From Hyparrhenia diplandra (taxonomy: Eukaryota; Streptophyta; Magnoliopsida; Poales; Poaceae), in contig JADLZK010008591.1 in NCBI GenBank assembly GCA_015847255.1, forward strand, positions 1 through 64,000: a DNA stretch of 64,000 nt, in the 5' to 3' direction. Below the pieces are notes generated by a model. It was not told the DNA's origin. It worked only from the letters and a program-made list of their open reading frames with translations, and did not search any database. This document shows positions 35,617 to 45,691 of this stretch, in pieces (the first letter of the stretch is position 1; the number at the start of each line of letters is the position of its first letter). The position numbers and the translations under genes are program-made.

Positions 35617-36634
35617 CTAGTAGTAGTTCACCATGGAGCACTTTTGCCTGATCTCGCCCTCATTGCCGGTAAGCACCTCGATGGCGCCCATCTTGACCAT
35701 CGCCTTTGCGAACTTGGCCTCCCACGCCTGGCCAACGGCGGCGTGGAATGCGACGAGCCCGCTGTCCAGGGGCTGTCGAGCAGCGTCTGGTCGGAGGTGA
35801 ATGGCACCTTGTGCGCCAGCACGTTCTTAAAGTACTGCTTGTCGAAGGTGTCGGGCGTCACCGTGTCGAGCGGCACCGTCGTGCTGTCCTCCTTGTTGTC
35901 CTCCGTGGACGGCGGGCACCGCCGCTTCAGGTCCGCCGCGTACGCCGGGTGGAGGGCCGGGTCCGTCCGCCCCTTCTCTCCCTGGAAGTTGTACAGCCTG
36001 TCCGTGAGCGACGAGCAGTGCGAGCGGCCGATGGAGTGCGCGCCGGAGAGCGTGACCATGTCGTCCGCGGACAGGCCCTTACGCCTGAAGTTGTCGATGA
36101 GCTCCGCCACGGTGAACCCCGGGAACGGCAGGTTGTCCTTGAGCACCTCATCCTTGACGGACACGCGGCCGTCGCGGCGGCCGGCAGGGACTCGGTAGTC
36201 GATGCCGCCGGCGAGGTAAGCCCCGTCGCGCGCGGCGAAGGCGACGATGTCGGCGCAGGAGACGGTGCGCGGGCAGTGCGCCTCCACGATGGCCTTGGCC
36301 TCGTCGATGACCTCGAACCCGCGCAGGCTCGGGAAGTTGGCCGGCGAGTGCTTCTCGGCCGCGCCGTATGGCTGCCCTGGCGTGGAGTCGAGCAGGATGG
36401 AGGCGTCGCACCCCTGACGAAGCAGTCGTGGAAGTGCATCCGGATGAGGCCCGCGGCGATGCCCGGGTCCCTGGCGACGGCGCGGCGCACGGCGTTGCGC
36501 ACCATGTCCTCGGCCTGCGGGCACGAGTGCTCGTAGAACCCGACTTGCAGGGGCGGCGACGCGCGCGCCACCGAGGAGGCCGCCGCTAGCAAAGCACATG
36601 CAAACACTAGCCACTGCGGCTTCATCATGCTCAC
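35617..36634 (-). CDS. Class III secretory peroxidase (two single-base deletions)
   Basis: Heme peroxidase of the plant apoplast, which oxidises phenolics with hydrogen peroxide in wall cross-linking and defence. An intronless frame starts MSMMKPQWLVFACALLAAAS, a clear signal peptide, with the mature start near PPLQVGFYEHSCPQAE. The distal heme motif IRMHFHDCFVRG is followed by CDASILLDS; the central block is CPRTVSCADIVAFAARD; the proximal heme ligand is in MVTLSGAHSIGRSHC; the C-terminus ends QKCSMVNYY. The frame needs one base restored near 36412 (before CDAS) and one near 35779 (within PWTAGLVAFHAA). Corrected length is 339 aa, usual for the family, and the conserved Cys, His and Arg residues are present. 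Probably functional with sequence errors, though a recent pseudogene is possible. The + strand frame over 35706-36536 is antisense. Confidence 0.87.
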
Positions 36635-36803
36635 TTGCTACCAACCGATCGATGAGGCGATGATCAGTGCAGCTAGCTTCCAACAATGCAGCTCTTAACC
36701 TCGCAGGTGCTGAGATTGTCAGCTATATATCTGAGCTGAGCTGCAACAGGGAGAGAACAAACGAGGGAGGAGGAGTGGTGATGGGCTGATGACTAGTGAG
36801 TTT

Positions 36804-36812
36804 CTATTTATA
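36804..36812 (-). promoter_or_regulatory. Candidate TATA box of the peroxidase gene
   Basis: TATAAATAG on the minus strand, about 170 bp upstream of the peroxidase start codon, a reasonable distance for a plant core promoter with a ~140-nt leader. A weaker TATATA lies nearer, at about 36724-36729. Confidence 0.45.
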
Positions 36813-39082
36813 CATGTGCATCGTCTCTAATGATCGCGAGATGCAAGCAAGTGTCAGTAGGAAATTACATGTCGTGCCGAGTCTAAGGAGAGACCCGATC
36901 CAAGCAGTGGTTTGTCGGCCTTCATCATCAACCCGGCCACTAGGCCAATGTTTAGTCATGAAACAACCAGGCGCATGCTCAAGCTACGCATGCATAGACC
37001 TCGTCGACTAGCATCGGTCCACATGAACATTTTCTCCCCGCTGTTCTACAGATCTCGAGGAGCAACCGACGGCGTATTTTTTTTCGCGGACGCGCATGAT
37101 CGAACATTCATTGGTCAGTGTTGAATTCATATTAGTTTTAATCAGTTTGGTCATTGGTGCGTGCGTGTTAATAACTATATAGGGAAAATCGTCGGAGTGG
37201 AAAGGGATGGATCGATTTATATGACCACTTCGCCAGCTGGTCTTGTTCTGATTCTGAAGCGACGAACTGGTAAGAGATCGAGGGGGCGGACAATATTACA
37301 CGCTGCACATGACATGATGACATGTCACCATCCACCTGACGTTGGCTCAAACTTTTGGAGCAACCATTTGCGTGAAGCATGGGAGCTCGATCTTTGAACA
37401 AAGCATGTGCGAGGTCTTGAACTTTGTTTTGATATGGTCGATGGGGCTACACGCGCGCGGTGCCGAGGTGTGCGTTTAAACCGATCAACTGGAGCATGCA
37501 TCCATGGCGGACTTTTTTTTTTTTTCCTACCCATCTCTTTCGTTTTCGTGTTCTACTTGCACTCATCAGAAAAAAAAAAGGGCCTGCAGCCTGCAGGTCA
37601 TGTGGAGTATGCATGTACTCCTACTCTGAAAGAATATTGGTTCCAAATTTAGAACAGAGAGAATAATTCTCTAAGTAATTGGATTGTATGCATAAGAATG
37701 AGTGGGGTTTAAAAATGCGAAAAAAGATTCTTTGGCAAATGGTTAGAAAAAGGCTACTTGGTTTCACTGAATGTCCCGGCCGCTTTGATGTTTGTACTGC
37801 TCCTACTTCTTCCCTTTTAGGCCTTCCCTTTTAGGCCTTGTTTGGATTTAGTCGTATTCGCATCAATCCATGGACTACATCCGAACAAGGATTTATTAGA
37901 ATAGAAATATGGACCTTTCTCTTTTTCTTTTTTGGGAATGGAACTTTTCATTTAAAAATCGGTTCCGAGCGGACGAGTAGCCGCGCGTCGCGCAAGGACG
38001 CGCCATCCGCGCCCATCGTCACCGTGCTCGGTGCTGAGGACGTGCGCCGCCGCCCTTCTCCCCGCCATCGCGCCCGCCGTGGCCACACTCGCCGCTTTCG
38101 CGACGACGCCCCCGCACCGTCAGCAGGAACAGCCCGGTGCTGCCGATCCTCGACCTCCTGCTGCACCGTGCCGTGCGCCTCGCTTCCTCCATCTCTCCTC
38201 CCTCCCTTCTCCTTCCTCCCTCCGTCTCTCTCTCTCTGTTTCTCACTCGCGTTCTATCATTGACCACCCGTGTGAGGATAGAGAACTGACGGGAGAACAG
38301 CACTCATCTTCCTCTTTTCTCTTTCCATGAACGTGGTGTTCGTGAAATATAGAGAGGAGAGGAGCTGTCCACCAGATCGGCTCACACCACGTGAACCAAG
38401 CCCATGGAGCAGTGATCGGTCAGGTTATCTGAGTTACTGGACCCGCGCGTCAGCCCTTGCTAAATGATTAGTACACCCGAGGAAGCGCGCACGGGAGGCT
38501 GAAAAATATATTGTCGAAATCCAGAAAATTTGTAAATAAACTAGGTATACCCAATACCCTACCCATGAATTTTCACCTCCATTGCTTTCACCCATAATTT
38601 TTCATATTTATTTCTAAAGTATATTTCATTTATAAAAACTTATTCTAAAACATTGAAATTCATATCTTCTCCAACCCATCTCCAAATCACTCCATTCCAA
38701 TTCCATCTTCGTCCGCCGACTTAAGTATTTTCCTACCCCGTGCGTTTATTTGTGGCAGTGATAATAATTTTTGGAAATTTTTCTATAACCGGAAGATGGC
38801 CTTTTGGTTTTCAGTGTACGCTTTCTCGGTTGTCCGTAGCAATTTAACACCGGCTGACGTGCGGGGTCTAGTAGGTTGTTAATTTACAGGCAAGCCAGGC
38901 CCGTGGGAGTAATCCATTTAGAGGCCGTTCGGCCCAGCAAATTTTGTAAATAAGGCCCAGAATGCCCTTCTAGACTTCTCTAATATTAGGACCACAAAAG
39001 CCTGTCCAACCACCTGAGCTCGTGATTTCTAGAAGAACCTGTTAGGCTGGCTGGGCTCACGTTAAGGGTTAGCACGAGCTTA
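36813..39082. other. Intergenic spacer
   Basis: No gene recognised. It contains homopolymer runs (T at 37509-37525, A at 37571-37579) and a GC-rich, CT-rich stretch at 37970-38250 with open frames in several directions but no family resemblance. Confidence 0.4.
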
Positions 39083-39188
39083 GGCCCTGTTTGGTTGTCC
39101 CCTATATCTATATCTATATCTATATCTATATCTATTAATAAATCTATCTATATCTATACCTACTAATACATTCTCAAAAAAAAAAAAA

Positions 39189-40581
39189 TCTATATACCTA
39201 CTAATAAAGAGAAAAAAATTTAAAGAGAGAAAATTTACGTCAATGCCGCCTAAAATTTCTGTCCGCTCCCCGTTTTCCCCTTTGTTGTAAATCGAGCCGG
39301 CGTCGGAGTTCTGGTCGAAGTCTCCATATCCAGCGGCCAGCTGGTCGCACCTGATCCGGAGGCCGCCCTCTGCCCCTCGGCCTGAAGTCTAATTGCGCTT
39401 GGAGCCGTGCCTCGCCCGCCCGCTGGATGCGGCGCACGTCGGCGATCCCCGTCCCCCGCCGCGAGGCCCGGCGTTCTGACCGGAAGACCTCTACGAACGG
39501 ACGTGCTGTCTCGCCTCTCGCCATCGCAGCGCGCCGCTGTCGTCTCTAGCAGCGGCGCAACAAGCGATTCCTGTTCCGCATGCTCTACCTACCTCTTGCC
39601 GTCGGCCTTCTCGTTCGGCAATTACACAGGCGGCGCCGGGGGGAGGCCGCGGAACCGTCGTGGCGCGAGAAGCACGGGCGGCGGGGGGACGGTGTCGCGC
39701 TGCAGGAGGGAGACGGAGGACAGCCATGCTCGTGGTGAGGCGTTGGCCGCGCGCGGAGGGCAAGACCGACGACGGCTATCAGACAGCGTTGATCACCAGG
39801 CGTCTGCTACTGTGTTGCGTATAGCGTGAAGGAGAAAGGGAAGAAATCCAAATTGAAATTCTTTGCTAGGTCCAAATGTAAAAGTGCAGGGCACAATATT
39901 TTTTATGATATGGGCTTAATTAATTTGTGAAAAGTTTTGTGTTCACTTTACAAAATTGTTTTCTTTATCTTTTTCGTTATTATTGCATTTAAATATCTAA
40001 AAAATTGAATTTTGAGTAGCGAATTATGCCAAACTCTTAGAGATGGAAATTTTTTAGCTTGGCAAGGTTTTTAGAGTTGGCAAATTACAATATTTGCCAA
40101 GTTGAAAATAGCAATGTGCTGGAGATGCTCTTACTCACTACATGCTTGTAATTTGAGCCTAAAATAAAATTTAATGTGAAAATTAGTGATTAGACTGCTG
40201 ATGAATTTTGGATAAACTTTTGGTATCTGAAATTGAGAAAACATAATAGAATAATATTGGTTTACAACTCAAAATAAGGAGTAATTGACTATATATTATA
40301 TATCGATGTAGACATGGGAGTCAATTAAAAATAAGTTTTGATTTATCATTTTATATCTCGACAAAGGTGATCTATACAATTAAAGTTGTCCAATTAATGT
40401 ATTTGACTCTCCCGGTGAGTAATTGACTATATATTATATATCGATGTAGACATGGGAGTCAATTAAAAATCAGTTTTGATTTATCATTTTATATCTCAAC
40501 AAAGGTGATCTATACAATTAAAGTTGTCCAATTAATGTATTTGACTCTCCCGGTGCAACGCATGAGGCATGTTTTGCTAGT
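39189..40581 (+). mobile_element. Candidate non-autonomous Helitron
   Basis: It starts TCTATATACCTACTAATAAA and ends TTTTGCTAGT at 40577-40581. The preceding base is A and the following base is T, matching Helitron insertion between A and T. A weak stem (ccggtgcaacgcatgagg) lies just before the CTAGT end. There is no Rep/helicase frame. The GC-rich part at 39240-39840 has a different composition and could be captured host sequence, but its translation is not recognised. A second copy of the 5' motif lies at 39156-39166, so the exact start is uncertain. Confidence 0.5.
40279..40554. repeat. 138-bp tandem duplication
   Basis: Two adjacent 138-bp units, 40279-40416 and 40417-40554, are nearly identical (about two differences). 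Each runs from gagtaattgactatatatta to tttgactctcccggt. It lies at the 3' end of the Helitron-like element, and the high identity means a recent duplication. Confidence 0.93.
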
Positions 40582-40651
40582 TATAAGCCTAAAAGTGAAA
40601 AAAAGTGGCTTATTTTACCAAACATCCTTACTTATAAATCATCCCAACTTA

Positions 40652-41197
40652 TCTATACCTACTAATAAAAGAGAAAATTTCTACCGCTTTTTTTTCACCA
40701 TCTTTTCTTTCGCCTCTTCTTTTCCAAGTCGGACGTCCTCTATTAATCTATTATTATGTGGAGGGAGTACTAATCCTATTCGTATACGATGAGGGTGAAA
40801 GAAAAAGAGGGTGAAAAAAAAGTATGTGAATTTTAAAGAGAGAAAAATTTCTGCCGCGTTTTTTTTCACCATCTTTTCTTTTCGCCTCTTCTTTTCCAAG
40901 TCGGACATCCTCTATTAATCTATTATTATATGGAGGGAGTATTAATCTTATTCGTATACGATGAGGGTGAAAAAAAAAAGGGTGAAAAAAAGTGGCAGAC
41001 TAATAGAGAAAAAAAATTACGTTTTTTTTTTCACCATCTTTTCTTTCGCCTCTTCTTTTCCAAGTCGGACGTCCTCTATTAATCTATTATTATATGGAGG
41101 GAGTACTAATCCTATTCGTATACGATGAGGGTGAAAAAAAAAAAGAGGGTGAAAAAAAAAAGTGGCGAAATTTTCTCTCATTATTAGTAGGTATAGA
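40652..41197. mobile_element. Palindromic-ended element with three tandem units
   Basis: The ends TCTATACCTACTAATAA (40652) and its inverted copy TTATTAGTAGGTATAGA (ending 41197) match the 5' terminus of the neighbouring Helitron-like element, but face each other. Between them three units of about 165-171 bp repeat, with caccatcttttctttcgcc starting at 40696, 40867 and 41032. Each unit begins ttttttttcacc and ends ggtgaaaaaaa, so the units themselves have inverted ends. A MITE with tandem internal amplification is possible. Confidence 0.7.
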
Positions 41198-41427
41198 TTG
41201 GTGTCCCTTAAATATTTAATATTTTCTTTTTACCCGTTGTAAACGCACGAGCATATTTCTTTAGTAAGTTATAATTTGGTACACCACTACTTATGATTTA
41301 TAAGTCACCCTATATGGCATGAGGCCCACAAATTTTCTACCTTTTGACTAAATAAGACTCACTCGACTTGGTTTTCGGTCACGACTTATAAGTCGAGGGG
41401 ACTTATGGGAACCAAACAGGGGCCTTA

Positions 41428-42386
41428 TTTCTAGTGTGGTTCATGTACTAGTAGTATATATCATGTCGTGTCTTTGTGCAGGCATTATGTAACATCTTAG
41501 TGACAGTCTCATCACTAACTGACGTGGAGCTTAGCTCACCTCTTAATTTTCAATTAGTTTGATGAAAATATTCGAAAAATCGAAACCATATGCTACTATG
41601 CTTCCGGTTACTTGTCGTCAGCTCGTTTTAGCTTGTTCTCTCCCAAAGAATACTATTGAATAGTCGAAATTAGCTGGCTTATAACTCGGCAGAACTTACC
41701 GGGGCACTTCACTATCATCGAGTAACATGTGGTTTCTTTTTATAGTACTAGCAAGACGTAAAAGAAGGAAGATTAAAGATGGCAGGCAAATTTACATAAA
41801 GAAGAAAAACAAACAAAGTACGAAAAGGAGATGAAAGAAAGAATGGCTAATGAAAAGACGGGGAAAAAAAAAGGTTACATCGCATTATCAAAAGCAAAAG
41901 GGTTCCAAAGCATAATCAGAGCCCGGTGATGATTCACAAAGGACATCATATACATGGCCGGTAGAAGTGGTAGTAGGACTCTCGGATGAGCAAGCGCTTA
42001 CATCACCATGACGTCATGTTCTAATATGCACACTGCACAAACCAAACAACACGACGGCGGATGGATGACACTTCCTCGTCGCCTCCATCTTTCAGACTGG
42101 ACAAACTACTGCAGACTGCGGTGCAGTGTCCCATAGTAGAGCAGCTAGCTATATCTGCGTTAAACGCTGTTTAGAAGAGTGCTAGTATGTGTTTTCTTTG
42201 GATGGTTCTGTATGTGCATTCTAATTGACCTATAGACATAGTATGCATCAAACAAACTACTTGAATTTGATGCATCAATCAAACATCTCCAAGAACCAAA
42301 GATGTTCGTTGCTCTGTCCTCTTGTATAGTAGTCCATTGCTGACTGAATTCTGAAGGTAATATATCAATTAACCTCGTCCGTCCGA
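41428..42386. other. Intergenic spacer downstream of the MYB gene
   Basis: No gene seen. It is AT-rich and includes the 3' flank of the minus-strand MYB gene, with no clear single polyadenylation signal. Confidence 0.4.
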
Positions 42387-43740
42387 TCAGATCAGATCGT
42401 TCTGACAGCCTTCGATATGAACGGGACGGAAGTCATAGGACATCGGCAGATGGTTCGGCGGTCTGGAAGTAGGTGGAGACTGGGTCCCCTCCAATTCCCC
42501 GAGTGGGCTGAAGCCTGTGTGATGGTCCAGTAGGTCAAGGTGGGCCTGAGTATCCTCCGTTGGGCCCCACAGGCCCAGCTCCTTCTCCAAATTCTCCAAC
42601 CACCAATCGTTCGCCGCCGATTCCTCTGCTTCGCTGGTGCTGAGACTGACGACGGCGGCGCCCGTACATGGCGCTGTTGCATCGCCCCCTCCTGAGGCGT
42701 CCGGCGCGCCAGCGCTCTCGCCGTCGATGAGGCTCCAGATCTCCGGCTCGATCTCGATCACCGGCAGCTCGATCGGTTCCTCCACGCCACCGCCGACGCA
42801 CGTCGTCAGGGAGGACGAGGAACACGGCGACAGCATTGGCTGCGCCACGGGGGCGCGTCCACCAGCATGTCCGAGACGTCGATGTCTTCTAGTCGGAGGA
42901 AGGACACGTCGATCGCTTCGTCGGGCTCCCTGCTTGTGCCGCACTGGTCGCCGCCGGAGTTGTCGCTGCCCCCGGAACTGTTGTGGGTCGTCGTGGTCGT
43001 CGAGGAGGACGCCGACGACGAGGCCGCAGTGGCGGGCGTGCCGGCGTCGCTCTTGTCCGTCGCGCCGGCCTTATGCTTCTCCCGCTGCGTCACCTTCTTC
43101 TTCAGGTGCGTGTTCCACACGTTCTTGATCTCGTTGTCTGTCCTCCCAGGCAGGCAGGCAGCGATCTTAGACCATCTGAAAAGGATCAAACAAATCAGTC
43201 TCTTATACCAATATATACTACGCAAGAACCTCAGATGACCAGATATCAACAGCAAGGATCGAGTCGAAGTTCGCTGTCACAACAATCCACGGCTTATAAT
43301 CTCCTAAAAAGAAAACGATCGACGGTTTAACGCTTACTTGTTCCCGAGCAAGCCGTGCAGCCTTATGATGGTCTCCTCCTCGTCGACGGTGAAGTTCCCG
43401 CGCTTGAGGTCCGGCCGCAGGTAGTTGATCCACCGCAGCCTGCAGCTCTTCCCACACCGCAGCAAACCTATATCCATCCAGACAAAACAAAAGACATCGG
43501 CGACAGGATCAGCAAACGCCACGAAGTGACTGGACATCTCTCCTCCTCTGCTTCCAGCAGCTCACATTTGATTTGCCATGTCCATCAACTAGCCTACGTA
43601 CCTGCTTGCTTGGGCAGCGCGCGCCAGTTGGCGTGGCCGTGCTTATGGATGTAGGCGATGAGGCGCATGTCCTCCTGCGGCGTCCAGGAGCCCCTGTTGA
43701 GCCCCACCTTGGCGCAGCACGGCGCTCGCCCTCGCCCCAT
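42387..43740 (-). CDS. R2R3-MYB transcription factor (one frame break in exon 3)
   Basis: Sequence-specific nuclear activator or repressor. Three exons: 43740-43602, 43467-43338 (130 bp) and 43175-42387, with introns at the two classical R2R3 positions. R2 begins GSWTPQEDMRLIAYI with the Trp pattern ending LRWINYLRP; R3 begins KRGNFTVDEEETIIRLH and ends TDNEIKNVWNTHLKKKV. The C-terminal region is Ser/Thr-rich, then acidic (LPVIEIEPEIWSLIDGE, DWWLENLEKELGLWG), a likely activation region. The bHLH-contact signature of R3 is not seen. One C seems missing in the CCCCC run near 42852, where the frame moves from DMLVDAPP to VAQPMLSPC. Corrected length is about 352 aa. It belongs near the MYB subgroup 2/3 type, which includes stress and lignin regulators, but the target pathway is not shown by the sequence. 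Confidence 0.88.
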
Positions 43741-43855
43741 GCCTTGCCTCTCCCTGCGTGTTCTTGGTTCGCCTAAGCTGTCGGCTTGTCACCGCTCCCG
43801 GGTTCTGGTTGGATATGATGATGCAGAGCACGGCTTGGCAAGGGGCAGCATGGGG

Positions 43856-43864
43856 GTATATATG
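43856..43864 (-). promoter_or_regulatory. Candidate TATA box of the MYB gene
   Basis: gcatatatac on the minus strand, about 120 bp upstream of the MYB start codon. The position suits a plant core promoter; no other TATA-like motif is closer. Confidence 0.45.
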
Positions 43865-45679
43865 CGCAGTGCAGGCGGAGACGAAGACAGGGGAGACGCA
43901 GTGCAGGCGTTAGACGACAGGTAAGGTGACAAGCCAAGCAGACAGCGGTGTCCGTCCCCTACCTATCTTACCTTTGAGACTAATTGCGCTTACCAAACCC
44001 CTGTCTCAGGAAAGCAACCGCCCAATGGAGTGTGGATTGAGGGAGAATGAAGGCGTTCGTGGCTCAGATTACTCAGCGAGGGCCTACAGGGACTGGTGCT
44101 AATCAGGACATGCCCTCATTTTGGAGTTAGTAGGACTGGTGATCTTACACGTGTAGGAGCTAAGGATAGTCTTAAGCTGCTAATGCTTATAAACAAATTA
44201 GTGTGAGAACTTTTTGGAGTAGTTGAAGAAAAAAAAAGTTAGACTTTCTTCAGTATTCGATTGCAGTGTGCATATTCAAGCATATCCTCTACTATTGTAT
44301 TTGGAATTCTATAGGATAAATAACGCGCATGCGCGTTTGTAATCCAATAACTTTTTATTACTTCAAAAACAAACTCAGGCTTATATATTATATCTGATTC
44401 GGATTGCTCGTACCAGGTAAATGTGAACCTGAGCTGATAATCTTCTTTTAGCGGAATTGATTTTTTTTTTTTTTTTTTTTTAAGCGGAAGGGCTGATAAT
44501 AACCCACTATAATCGAGCTTATATAAGAAAAAAGAGAATGGTTAGTTCACGGAGTGGTGACACCTGTAACAACTACTTCCTCCATTCTAGATACTTGCTG
44601 TGGACTTATATACACACTTCAAACATAGTGAGGTAATGTGCACATTTGATGAACATAAGGGCGCACCATCTTAAACCAATTATGGATTTGCCCAGAGACT
44701 ATTCACTTCATACCTAATATTTACTTGAGTTGCTGCTAAGGGTTTTTACATGGTTGGCCTTCACTTAATGTCATTTGTTTAAAATGCATGAAGACGCTGA
44801 AAAGCATCCGGTTCATGTCAAGATAGCATAAGGACTGTTGCAAGCTCACTCATAAAGAACTCATGGGCTACAATTGAGTACACAACCCATGGATGACATC
44901 ACCGTGGAAAAACCACCACTGCCCCTATAGAGGAGTACACCGGGCCAATTGGTCGAAGGTGAGATTTTTTTTTGTTTTGAAACATGGTCGAAGGTGAGAA
45001 TTAACCGGCGATAATTAGCAAATCAAGAAGGAACTCCCTAGAATCCTACCCCTTCTAGTGTATATGGTGGGGTCTTGATTGGTACCTATCTCATCCCTTA
45101 GAACCTAAGCAACTACACTGGAGCTCATCATATGGCGAGCAAGCGATACAAAATCTATCATACACTAGACTTAGGAGACCCCGACCTTGTTCGGGCTTGG
45201 TCTTTTGAAACCGGGCCGGGCTGGGCTGATTTTGGCTAGGCGAGGTCAGCCCGGCCGTTCGGCGAGGCAAGGCCTAGTCGGTTCACCAGCCAAAGCGGCC
45301 GAGCACCACACGGCCGACGCTCCCATCTAAACCGGTATAAATACATATATATGTCCCGTGTGGTATCCTCTTGATCTATTATGTGTGACGCGACCCTAAT
45401 CACAATCGGTGGTAAAAACCCATAGGTCGGCTCTGTCATGCATTTCCCATGCCAAAAAAAGTGGCACCTTTCGCTAGCTAGTACATATAGGATGATGAAG
45501 AACAATCCGAAGGAGTTGAAGCAAGTATACGAGGAGCCCTACCATAGGGGCCTAAGATCATATCTCGTTTCTATATTGTTAACCTACTTTCATAGCCAAT
45601 GATCAATATTAAGTCAATGTAATCAAACGGGTGGGGAAAAACAATCTACCTACTCGTGTTATCAAGTCAACATAAGCAA
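43865..45679. other. Intergenic spacer
   Basis: No gene recognised. It has a T-run at 44460-44482 and a gggccgggctgggctg / aggtcagcccggccg repeat at 45185-45290 of a type common in grass spacers. Confidence 0.4.
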
Positions 45680-45691
45680 CTAATCAAATAT

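Larger units (their letters stand above)
39083..41424. mobile_element. Tourist-like (PIF/Harbinger) MITE split by nested insertions
   Basis: The left end GGCCCTGTTTGGTTGTCCC and the inverted right end GGGAACCAAACAGGGGCC are flanked by TTA at 39080-39082 and 41425-41427, the usual 3-bp target of Tourist elements. The original element seems only a few hundred bases (pieces at 39083-39100, 40583-40650 and 41200-41424). The rest is explained by later insertions at 39189-40581 and 40652-41197. Confidence 0.65.

Noticed and set aside
35706..36536. 276-codon + strand frame
   Set aside because: It is antisense to the peroxidase, which has clear family motifs on the minus strand.
39100..39170. tatatc microsatellite as a regulatory element
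   Set aside because: Simple-sequence expansion near a transposon end; nothing ties it to a gene.
40652..41197. CRISPR-like spacing of repeats
   Set aside because: The units are contiguous tandem copies of about 168 bp in a plant genome, with no spacers or cas genes.
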